Of a DNA stretch of 64,000 bases, positions 33,092 to 42,800 are shown in pieces. The DNA lies in the NCBI GenBank assembly GCA_036250225.1, contig JAPZLL010000054.1:62001-126000 (forward strand), in the 5' to 3' direction. Below the pieces are notes generated by a model. That model ran no database searches and was not told the origin of the DNA. It saw only the letters and a program-made list of their open reading frames with translations. Every line of letters begins with the position of its first letter. Position 1 is the stretch's first letter. The position numbers and the translations under genes were made by a program. Source of the DNA: Cercophora sp. LCS_1. Its lineage: Eukaryota > Ascomycota > Sordariomycetes > Sordariales > Lasiosphaeriaceae.

Positions 33092-34387
33092 CTACGCCGC
33101 CGTCTGGACGGCCTTGGAGTTTGACCCCGACTTGGACTGTTTCCTCCTCCCAAGGCTGCTCGTAAACCACCCGAGGACACGGGATTTCTCCGTTGCTTCT
33201 AGCGAGTCAACATTGACGATACGTCCCGGTGGTGGCGGTAGTATTCGTGGCAAGCCACCCCTTGCAGGCATCGGAGGACGCCTAGGGATGCGATCGAAAG
33301 GCCACATGTGCATCGTGATGGCCATGCCAGGCTCTATGGTCTTTTCCCACACCGTCGGCAGCACGATCTCCCCGTCGGGGCCAATCAAGTCGTAATGTCC
33401 CTCTTGCACTTCCTTTCCCACAACTTCAACGTGGATAAAGGCCTGCTTGATCAGTTCTTCCATGCCCTGGTTGGTGTCAGTCCGCCATTTCTTCATCTCC
33501 AAGGCCAATAATGGTTGGAGTATATACATACCTCCCATGTCCGCACCAGGTGAAAGGGAAAGCTAAATTTCCGCCCAATGGCGTCCTTGAACTTGATGCC
33601 CTCTTTTATCACCATTTTCATCTCAGTCTCGGCTTTGGCTTCTGCGAGGATCTTTTGTCTGAGCATTTCTTCTTGCTTTTCGTGCTTCTCTTTTATTTGG
33701 TGGTATGTGGCTTCTGCTTGTACTTGTTCTTGGGCTACCCGTTTTTGCATTTCCTCTGCGACGCGTTCCTGGACGAGGCGCTCCAGTTCGTCAGGGTCGA
33801 TCTTGGCGGTGCTTCGGACCGAGGTGTCGTCGTTGAGGACCACGGCTGAGTCAGTGAGGGAGTTGGTTTCGGTCGTGTCGTGGACTCGGTATTGTGAGAT
33901 GGACGAGGGGAGGGCGTGGGAGCTGGAGAGTTAGTCGAAGTCGTTCGTGTAAGCAGGGGACGCACTAATTCGCTGCGGCAAAGAGGGTGTTGATGGCAAC
34001 CAGCCGACAGTGCAGCGAGTCTCGGAGGGCGATGAGCTCGTCTTTCTTGAACAGGCCCCATCCTACTTTACACCAACTCGCACTTACGCCGCCGGTGTTT
34101 GGATCTGAGAGGCCTTTTCGGTATCGTTTGGACCGGTCGAGGAACTTGGCGATGATCTGCATTGATGACAGGACAATGAAGGAGGCCGAGTTGAGGGTCG
34201 CCTGTGGAAGAATGCTGCTTCGCGTGATCTGGCTGACGTGGATGAAGGCCTGCTGGATAGAACAGAGCTCCGACATGGCTTCTTGGTATTCGTCGGATGC
34301 GCCGCGGGTTTCGGTCATGAGATGAATGAGTTGGTAGGCCAGGTTCGCCCCAGCGATAAAGTCGCCAATGGCGTAGCCGAACGACAT
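33092..34387 (-). CDS. Three-exon gene with C-terminal ubiquitin-like domain
   Basis: Exons 34387-33966, 33922-33532 and 33466-33092 (GTGCGT and GTATGT donors, ACTAAC and CTGAC branches) give 395 aa in phase. The N-terminus MSFGYAIGDFIAGANLAYQL with IQQAFIHVSQITRS is the helical domain found at the start of many fungal proteins in NLR/HET neighbourhoods. A central charged coiled coil follows (ERVAEEMQKRVAQEQVQAEA, about residues 175-235). The last exon starts MEELIKQAFIHVEV and has GHYDLIGPDGEIVLPTVWE, a ubiquitin-like fold seen in this family, then a Pro-rich end. No Gly-Gly terminus is present, so it is not a conjugated modifier. Role is unknown; context suggests defence or allorecognition. 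Confidence 0.85.
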
Positions 34388-34853
34388 GGCGACGACGTCT
34401 CTGCTGTCATGGCATCGGAGGAAAACAGTGGATGTTCAGGTGGAAGTCAATGGGATGAAGGAGGAGCTTTATCACCCCGCGTTCAAGGTGCTGGCGTCGT
34501 AAGACCCTGAGGCAACCATGCAGGTTCCTGTGCATGCATGCATCGCCACACATGCACCCACTTTGGTTGGATGAGAAGAACTGGCTTCGCTGCTTTGGAT
34601 CGATTCGGTTAAGACAGAATGCAGGTTGTGGCCATACATGGGACTGAATGGGATGGGCAGAATGCTGGGCAGAAAAAAAGCCCGAATGGCCGAGCTGTTA
34701 CCGATGCAGTGCTGCGACACAACGTTGTTCTCACTGATTCATATTTCTACAGAGAGCTGTGATTGTGCTAACCAACCCCTATTAACTGCCATCAATCTCC
34801 AAAATTGGCATTCAATGTGGTGCAATGCCGAGTCTCGCCGTGATGCAATACGC
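34388..34853. other. Short intergenic region
   Basis: No gene is seen. GCATG-rich words (GTGCATGCATGCATCG near 34531) form a small palindromic patch. Confidence 0.35.
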
Positions 34854-35508
34854 TCAGCCAAGCAGCACATCAGCAGAAACAACACCCCGCTTGATGGCCA
34901 GGCCCAAAAGCGCATTGGGATCACCGAAAGTCTGCAGATGGGCCAACTTGTAGCCGTCAGGGCCGCTGGCGTCCTTGGCCACGTCGCCCACGTAGATGGT
35001 GCTCGTCTTGGCCTCCCAGCGTTTGCCCTGCGTGTCGACGAACTTTCCCCGCCAGGAAGATCGGCATAGATCTCCGTCTGAATTTCAACGTGGTATCCGC
35101 CCTCGGGAGTCTCGGTGATGACGGTGGAGACAGGTTCGTCTGTGAAGGCTGTGGGAACCGAGTCTGTTGCAGTCAGTGTTAGACAAGCGTGGTCCAGGAA
35201 GAGGACCGAAGGAAGAAAGAAAGAAAGAAACAGGGGCAGATACAGTCGTCTGTCAAGACGGAGCCAGCCTCGGTTCCGTGGAGAGTGCGGCCATTAGTGC
35301 GGATGCAAGTCAGATCGGGCGCATAGAAGGCGCGACAAGTGTCGTATTGGTGATTGATGAAGCTTTGGTTGTGCGAATCTGTGAAGGTGTGTCAGCTGGG
35401 CTAGAAGACAAGTATGAGGTCGACTACGGATCCAGCGCATATGGCAGCATGCGAGAGAGCCTCGGCATCCCAACCCTTGCAGGAGATGTCAAGAGGGGTG
35501 GCCGGCAT
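34854..35508 (-). pseudogene. Hypothetical protein gene with probable frameshift
   Basis: ATG 35508 (MPATPLDISCKGWDAEALSH) begins a small gene 100 bp after a TATATA word (35615-35620, minus orientation). A second coding segment reads SFINHQYDTCRAFYAPDLTC and ends at a GTATCT donor near 35255; the intron ends CTGACTGCAACAG and the next exon gives SVPTAFTDEPVSTVITETPE and VEIQTEIYADLPGG. Near 35065 the frame must change by one base, after which KFVDTQGKRWEAKTSTIYVG and LLGLAIKRGVVSADVLLG run to TGA 34854-34856. The first intron could not be placed in phase. A Cys pair and no signal peptide are visible. The family is not recognised. Confidence 0.4.
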
Positions 35509-35825
35509 GGTGAGTGGGTTGTTGGGGGTTGCTTGTGTGTGTTCTGAGGTGGTGCTGAAGCCTGGATGGAGGTGATGTAGTCTAAAGGTCTTTCTCTTCG
35601 GAAAGTGTGGATCATATATAGACCAATTTTTCGACATTTTCTCCAGAACGCCGGAACACCCTTTTCAGCCCGACGCTTGAGAACGAACAGCAAACCGACA
35701 GCTCGTCTTTTCGGGGCTAGCTTTCCTGCGGCGGAAAAAAGAGTAGAATCAAGCTTTTGACAACCACCGCTATTTCGAATGCTGTGTAACTGGCACTAAG
35801 GAATGGGCGCGTCTTATCATGGTTG

Positions 35826-36355
35826 CTAGCTCCCAGCAGAGACGCCAGACAGAAATCCATCGCAGTATTTCCGTAAGTAGTCTTTACTCTCTTTAAGGAC
35901 AAATTGCTGTCTGAGCCTGGTTTCGGTCTTGATGCCGGATCCGAAATCCCGGCCCGAAGACCTTCGGCTTTGAGGGCTTACCGACCTCGCGACGTCCTTC
36001 CCCCCACCTGGATGCAAATATGGCCAAGACACACCTTCCTCCGTCTCCATCTTTCAGCCGTATGTTGCACTTCTTGAACTAGCAGGAGAAATGACATCCC
36101 ATTGCTCAACCAACGTCTCGACCGACAACATACGGATGGAGGATGGATAACGCGGATATCCCACCTTGATGTTCGCTTGAGCTTCCGAGATGCTGTTACT
36201 CCCGACTGGCCCTGATTTGACAAGAAACTGACGCCTTCGAGCATCCCACAGAACTGTGTGGCTGTAGCTCTGTTTCGACTCGTTGCCTCCACAAACTCAA
36301 CCACCATCATCGTCGGGAATCCGATCCAGAGAACATTCTGCTCCATCTCTGTCAT
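35826..36355 (-). pseudogene. Degenerate hypothetical coding region
   Basis: From ATG 36355 coding-like text (MTEMEQNVLWIGFPTMMVVE, RATATQFCGMLEGV) shifts frame near 36215 to FLVKSGPVGSN, QANIKVGYPRYPSSIRMLSV and VEQWDVISPASS. A TGA at about 36052 interrupts before METEEGVSWPYLHPGGGK, and the frame ends at 35826. The TGA could come from CGA. No family is recognised. At least one frameshift and one stop make it non-functional as read. Confidence 0.3.
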
Positions 36356-37185
36356 CTCAACCTCTGGAAGCTAGCTACCCACCGGTTCCGGCCCAGGGCT
36401 ATCCATGACCTTGATGTGTCCCTCGACCAACTTTCGAGCAGGGTATCTCCGAAATCCGAATCACACAAGCACTATAATCACGGCAATGCAAATACCAGTA
36501 TCCCATATGTTGACCGCAAATTCCCGGTGGGAGCGGACACGGAGCGGCACAGCACCCCTGCCAACCAGAGGCGCGTCACCGTGTCTTGACATCTGAATGG
36601 CTGCAGGGGGTCAGAGGTCGGCTTGCTGCCTGTATGACAGGGCTGGCGATGCGGCGACATGGCCTTGGACATCAGCAAAACAATGAAACTGGGGTTGTCC
36701 GTCGCTCAAGTTGACGCCTGCACCTTTGCAGTTACGGGTGTTCTTCTTATGGAAGGATTCAACAATGTTTAGGTCGATGTGTTGCTATCCATCATCCTAG
36801 AACCCTTGTCACACCGTCCATCCCAACTCCGGTCCAAGTCTCTCGCCAAGACGAAGGATTCCGACAAGGAAGTTGGCGATCGTGCATGAGGTCAAGTCCT
36901 TCCAAGCGGAGCATCCGGACGCCTTTTCTCCTGGGACTCCCCAGACTCTCGACTGCAAGTTCTTCATCCGTCAACGACACAACTTTCACCCCCGTTTCAA
37001 CGCGATGATGCATCGATACCCTGCCACAATGAACAGCCCGACATCTCAACTCCTTACTTTTCTCCCTTCTACTCCTCTTTCCTCTTCCCGATGTCCCGCC
37101 GCAAGAGGTCCCATGCCGTGGTTTTTTTTTTTGGGGGGGGGGGGTTTTCATTTGATGTTTTGTTTATAACAACTGACGTAAACAG
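36356..37185. other. Unresolved region with T11-G12 homopolymer
   Basis: No exon could be fixed. Bases 37122-37132 are eleven T followed by twelve G (37133-37144), probably inside the intron that precedes the exon at 37186 (branch CTGAC, acceptor AACAG). Upstream exon(s) of that gene may lie in 36870-37110, where several frames are open, but none is convincing. Confidence 0.4.
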
Positions 37186-37728
37186 CCAACCAAACGCCCC
37201 AAACTGCTACACCATGACCGTCTACCCCAGCTACCCGTTCGCCTCGCAGAGCTGGCTGCAAATGGGCTGTGCCGAGGATGGTTGGCGCGCGAATACAGCT
37301 TATAGAGAAATTGTCATTCCTACTTCGACGGATGGGCCTACTGGATCTGGACCCGGGCCGGGGTCGGGTGCATTGCAGACGGGGCGAGGGAGACTGGGGC
37401 GGGAGGAAACCAGTCTGGCCAGGATCCTGAGAAAGAAGAAGGCGAATCAAAGGCTTGGATCGCCGGTGCAGTGATTGGACCTGTTGTTGCCCTGTTGGGC
37501 GTGGGGGCTGCTGCGTTTTGGGTGGGGAGACGGAAGGGTGGGAAGGAGGGTGTTGTGCAGCAGGTTTCTGTTTTGCCGACGTATGAGGAGAGGGAGGTGG
37601 TCATGTTGCAGAGTCCTAGCAAAGGGAGTGCGGTTTTGGTTACCAAGGAGGACAAGGATGATGTGGGTGGGCACGGGATTCTGGAGTTGGATTCGGTGCC
37701 TGTGAGGAGTGGGGAGAAGAGGGGATGA
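37186..37728 (+). pseudogene. Membrane protein like the 28-kb gene, incomplete and frameshifted
   Basis: An acceptor CTGACGTAAACAG opens an exon reading PNAPNCYTMTVYPSYPFASQ and LQMGCAEDGWRANTAYREI, a Cys-containing extracellular-type segment, followed by a Gly/Pro/Ser stalk. In the low-complexity stalk near 37370 the frame must change by one base to reach SKAWIAGAVIGPVVALLG with the membrane helix, a WVGRRKGG stop-transfer and a cytoplasmic tail ending at TGA 37726-37728. The upstream exon is not found. Layout is that of the gene at 27812-28693. The frameshift lies in Gly-repeat DNA where slippage or sequencing error is easy. Confidence 0.45.
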
Positions 37729-38007
37729 GTTTCGGCGTGTTGCATGATTCAAATGAAATGGTTGGATGCTGAGATGAGATGAGATGGATGAAATGACCCT
37801 CTATCAAGGCTATCATTCGGGACAAATGCAAGCCGCGGCAATCCAAACGACGAGGGCCGAGGAGGGCCGAGGATGACGGGTAAGAGCCCTATTTGCAATG
37901 CACACATCTTTCTCGGGCAAAGTTGCTATTTCTTTCCAAAATCTTCATATCATTCATCTCATCCAGGTCAACCATTATAAACAGTCATTCCGGTCATTTA
38001 TTGCGCA

Positions 38008-38616
38008 ATGCGCCCTTCAACTGACTCGGCGCCCCCAGGCTCCGAGCCCGAGAAAGCAGCAGCAACTCACGATGAGGAGCTCAAGCCCCAACCCTCTTCA
38101 ACCGAAGAACTCCTCGCCGCCCTCGAAGCCCTTCTAACCGCGGCGTTGAAGAAGGTGCACAACGTAGCCCACGCAACATGGGAAGAACCCATCCACAAAG
38201 GATCAGTCAAGACGCGATACCTGGAGCTCGTCGCAGGCTACGAATACAGGATTCTCAAGTCCAAGTGCCCCACGCTACGCAAGCACCTTGAATCTGACCC
38301 GAGAGAGAAGCCAGAGCGCTCCTTCTACATGGTCTTGGACGCAATGGGTCTATGGCGAAAGCTCAAGGCTCACTCGGTCGTCCTCAACACGTGGGCCAAG
38401 CCAGTTGAGAAAGCGATTATCAAGGACTACATGACCGCGAGGAAGCGTATTTTGGCGGGGGAGCTGATGTATGTCGAGAATGTTGCCGACATTGAACTCG
38501 GCGGCAAATGGCGAATGGTTCCCAAGTTTGACAAGGAGAAGAGAGTGAACGACGTGAAGTGGGTTAAGGAGTACGAGCCCGACTGGGAGGGGTTGGCCGC
38601 CCTTTTTTTGAGTTAG
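38008..38616 (+). CDS. Hypothetical protein, intact member of a duplicated pair
   Basis: Single-exon ORF of 202 aa from ATG 38008 to TAG 38616, with even charge distribution and no signal peptide or membrane helix. Residues 1-35 are disordered (Pro, Glu, Ala); the remainder looks helical, with KTRYLELVAGYEYRILKSKC, FYMVLDAMGLWRKLKAHSVV and a Trp-rich end (VKWVKEYEPDWEGLAALF). No known domain. The ORF at 38963-39614 has the same length and similar spacing of key positions (KSRFADIVLSHENNLL, DEMWLSIKNHSVRI, PDWERVVARF), so the two are likely tandem duplicates. Confidence 0.65.
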   Translation: MRPSTDSAPPGSEPEKAAATHDEELKPQPSSTEELLAALEALLTAALKKVHNVAHATWEEPIHKGSVKTRYLELVAGYEYRILKSKCPTLRKHLESDPREKPERSFYMVLDAMGLWRKLKAHSVVLNTWAKPVEKAIIKDYMTARKRILAGELMYVENVADIELGGKWRMVPKFDKEKRVNDVKWVKEYEPDWEGLAALFLS

Positions 38617-38962
38617 ACTGTATTTTTCGGATGAGGGTTGCGTGTAGATTTGCGAGTTGCCGAGGATGGCGCGGGGATGGGGACGGGTTTTTCACTTGGA
38701 TGGTCGGGTCAGGCGTGAAGTTTGCTGCGAACGATGTCCACCATGTACAGCAGCTAGGTAGGAACATCAATTGCACCAGTGTGGTTGCCCCCACCCAAAA
38801 AAAGAGAAACGTCTCGGCAGGCCGTGGAAAGTCCAAGACTCTGCCGCCGAAAACAACAATAGTAGCAGAACTTCCATCCGCGAAAGGCCCACCAACTCCA
38901 AGATTCTGTACCAAGTTCATTTCACCTCTTCCATCCTACAACCCTCATCCATATCCCCCACC

Positions 38963-39614
38963 ATGAACCCAAAACACCACGAAGACCAGCCACGCCACGC
39001 GCCCGGCGAGGCACCAACAGCACGACACGCCTCGAAAGAAAAAAAACGAAAAAAACGAAAAGACAAACAACAACTCCTGCTCGACCTCCTCAACGCATCC
39101 CACGCAAAAGCAAAATCTCACCTCCACTCTGAAGCCACCAAATCCTGGGACCCCGTCTTCTCCACCCCCTGGATAAAATCCCGCTTTGCCGACATCGTCC
39201 TCTCCCACGAAAACAACCTCCTCCACGCCCGGTGGCCACGCCTCTACCGCCTCTCCCACCACGACCCGCAGCACTGCATCAAACGAACCCTGCGGGACAG
39301 TCTTTGGCGACGAGATGTGGCTGAGCATCAAGAACCATTCCGTGCGGATTGGGGGCTGGGCAGAGACTGTGGAACGGCTGACGCCGAGGGATTACATGTG
39401 GGTTCGAGCTGGGATTGGGAGGGGTGAGGTGACGGCTGGGGATATCAGGTTGACCCAGTTTGGGGGGGGGGGGGGGGTTTGGCCGATGCAGCCGGTGTAC
39501 CAAGCGTTGTGTTTCTCGCCGAATTATGAGTATGTCAGGGATGGAATGCGGATTGTGGGGGATCGTCGATGTATACCGGACTGGGAGAGGGTTGTTGCGA
39601 GGTTTTCAGAGTAA
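38963..39614 (+). pseudogene. Frameshifted paralogue of the 38-kb gene
   Basis: ATG 38963 (MNPKHHEDQPRHAPGEAPTA) begins a Lys-rich N-terminus (KEKKRKKRKDKQQ) and a body resembling the gene at 38008. Near 39297 a one-base shift is needed to continue VFGDEMWLSIKNHSVRIGGW and RLTPRDYMWVRAGIGRGEVT. A tract of 16 G (39462-39477) falls inside the coding region and encodes poly-Gly; it is a likely site of length change. The end PDWERVVARFSE and stop at 39614 match the paralogue's end. Either a recent pseudogene or an assembly indel. Confidence 0.5.
39462..39477. repeat. Poly-G tract of 16
   Basis: Sixteen consecutive G within the paralogue coding region; prone to slippage in replication and in sequencing. 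Confidence 0.8.
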
Positions 39615-39898
39615 AACGTTTTGCATGATGGTCTGGTGACCTAGGTATTGTACAATACCTTACCCAGTTGCCATGCGGCCGTATTCTCACCGCGATTAAA
39701 TGGGTGATGTTGCGACAATCGTGGAACTTGTTCAAAACATGGCACATTCACTCGTCACAGGATCGACTCTTTTCAGCAAGATCGTTCTCTAATTCTCACT
39801 GACAATCTACCTGGATATCTATCAGACGTAAGATCCTCCGCCACGTCCTGAGCAAACACGTCTATGTGCTTCCTATAAAGATCAAACCAGCTACCTAG

Positions 39899-42800
39899 CT
39901 ACCACTGAAGCTTCCATTGAATAGGCGGCAGGCCAGACCCCGTCCAGCAGCCGCAAGTCTGTTGGTCGTCGTAGCTACAAAACGGGAGAGCATGCGAGTC
40001 CTGGCACAAGAGGTAGATGCACTGCCAGTTCTTTGTGCAGAATACTGTCGACTCCGGCATTGCCGCCGGTTCTTGGCAGAGACACTGCCCGGGGCCGGTG
40101 GGGTTTTCGGTGGGAACGTCACAACCGTAGAACTGGGGAGCCGGGCACCACTTGTGGGCGCAATCGTGGTTAAAGTAGCAACTGTCTTCATCACCGCCTT
40201 TCACCTCCTCGCTTTTTGAGCAGACGCATGTCCCACCGACGCATTGGGTCCATTCGCAGGTCGGACACACAAAGTCCTCGCAATCCCTGTCATATTGGCA
40301 TCCGACATGATTTGACGGCAAGTCGACATACGGGACCTTCAAAGCCGAGCAGATGGAGACGCTGGTCGTGCTTGTTGGTTGAGTCGAGGTTGACTTGCGA
40401 GATGTCGTTGTGGGAGGTGTCATTCTGGGAGTGGAGGTAGTTGAGGTTGTTGAGGTGGACGTCGATCTTGTCGTTGTGGGCGTTGTGGGCGTTGTGGTGT
40501 AGGTAAGCAAGAATGTCGTCAAGGCATTCGTAATCGTGACCCAATTAGTTGACGGAGTCTGGGTCAAGAAGGCGTTCGACGTCAGATACGACTCGATGGT
40601 CAGGACCACCGTCTTTGTCAACGTCCCCGACGAGGAAGCATCGGGCAGCAACTCAGTCATTGTCGACAACAACTCGACAGTCTCTACCACTGTCGCGGTA
40701 AATGCGAAATTAGTGGTCCCTGTAGTTGGCTTGGGTAGGATTGTTGTCCTTGTTGTCGACAAGCTAGTTGTCACGACCGCCGTCACAGTGCCTGTAGCGG
40801 ATGCTATCGTCGAAGTGTTTGCCGACTGCCCTGTAGGCGTAATCAAGACCACCCTTGTCGACGTCGTCAACAAGCTAGCCGTCGCCACTACCGTCACAGC
40901 GCCTGTAGCAGATGCTATCGTCGAAGTGTTTGTCCACTGCCCTGTAGGCTTGAAGGCCACAGTGGTCGACGTTGTCAACGACCCATTCGTCACCCCCGTC
41001 CACGACGCCAGAGCGCCTGTCGCCGATGTGCCGGGATGAGACAAGGACGTCGCCTGGGAGCTATCGGGATGCTTAGGGGCCTTTGTGCCACAGTAGTGGC
41101 CGGTGCAGAGCGTGCCACAGTTGCTGGTGCACGTTGGCGACGGCGGGCCGGGCTGGAACACGATGGTGGACAAGGTGGGCAGCGGGCCTGCGGGCTTTGC
41201 ACAGGAAACGAAGACTTGTTCCCCAAACAGCTGTGCCGGTGGCGGCGGCTGTAGCGGTGGACAGACTGGCGAGTCCGCTGGCACTATTTCTAGCGGCAGC
41301 TTGTCGGCACCCTGGTCATGTATCTTGGATATGTCGGGGCACATAAAATCCAAGTCAAATCCGTCGGGGTGATTGATGGGGTCTGCCTGTCTGGTGTGGA
41401 GCAGGCAGCTGTGGTTGAATACCTGGCCGTTCCAGACAACGGGAACTCTGGCCTTCCGGCTCCCATGCTGGTCTGACCGCTCTCTGCTTTGATATATGGG
41501 TCGCTGGAGGAGTTTGATGAGTGCCTTGAGCAGCCGAGGATCCCGGAGGTCGTCCTTCCACCTGGATGGGAGTCCGCGCAGGTACGCTGCCATTCCAGCA
41601 ACCAAGGGCACGGCTAAGTCTGCCCCGCTCCTCGATCCCATCGAGTTCAACTGCGGACCGTCTGGGACGTTGACTTCGCTCGCCGGAGCAAAGCTGACCC
41701 AGTCGACGTAAGGGTTGAAGACCGCGACCCGGGTGTCAATGTCGGTGCCGCTGACAACCAAGAGGTTGGGGAGATAGGACCACTCTGTTGCGCCGTATGT
41801 TACACGCGAGTCTGCCCATCTGGCTGGCCAGTCGAGCATCTTGTTCCCGCGCCCTCCATAAGGCCATCCGCCCACGGCTTGCAAATATTCGTTGTGGGCC
41901 GCCGCGACCACCAAGACATCCATCGTGCCGAGTTTTTTCAGTATCTTGAACATCATGGACTCGAGACCTCGATGGGGCCACCGGGCGGCGTTCTGGTGGG
42001 TGCTTATCGAGTAGTTGATTACCGCGCGCCCTCGCTTGTCGGGGCCCGGCGGGTCGCCAGGGTCCAAAGGCGCTTCCGGTGTCATGATGTCCTCCATCAC
42101 CTGCACAAGCGCGGCGAGGATTCTCTCGCCCTTCATGTTGTGGTCCAAGTTCCAATCCGTGAGTGGGCCTGTTGGGCCACCGTTGAGCTGTTCAGGCACC
42201 ACAACCTTCACGTGCTTGGCCGACCCCAGCCGCCTGCCTGTAATCTTGGATACGACCTGGGTTCCGTGGAGTAGCTCATTGGGGTCCAGCTCATTACCCA
42301 ACTGCTCGCTCATGAAATCAAAAGACTGCACGAACGACATGTTGCCACTGAGCGACTTGTCATGAAGCTCCTGTGCACTCGTTAGAGAACCATGGCTGAC
42401 CAACGCACCGAAAGGGGGCTTACATCGTGATAGCCATCGAAACCAGCCTCAATGGCGTACACATACTGGCCGGCACCGTCGCTGTCATGGTGAAAGTAAC
42501 TGTACCGCATGCCATCCGGAGTGAGGTCCTGGATCTTCTCCTGCTCCCATTCTTCCAGCGGGGGGACCGAAAGTTGTGAAAGCTCCCAGAACGGGGTGAT
42601 ATCTTCGCTGAAATCATCGGTAAAATCGCGCTTGCTGGTCTTTGGCACGCTTTCATTCAGGCCAGCGCGGCCGCGCGCTGCTCGGAAAGGGGGAGGGGGT
42701 TGGCGGGACGGGTCTGGCTTGAGGTCCGGGTTATTTATCTTGCCCATTCTTCTCTGTAAATTCCGGTATATTCTGATCTCCTCGTCCTGTAGTGCGTAAA

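Noticed and set aside
34076..34110. A GTAAGT-AAG intron in exon 1 of the UBL gene
   Set aside because: The segment encodes CKVGWGLFKKDE, a conserved part of this family, and the frame stays open without splicing.
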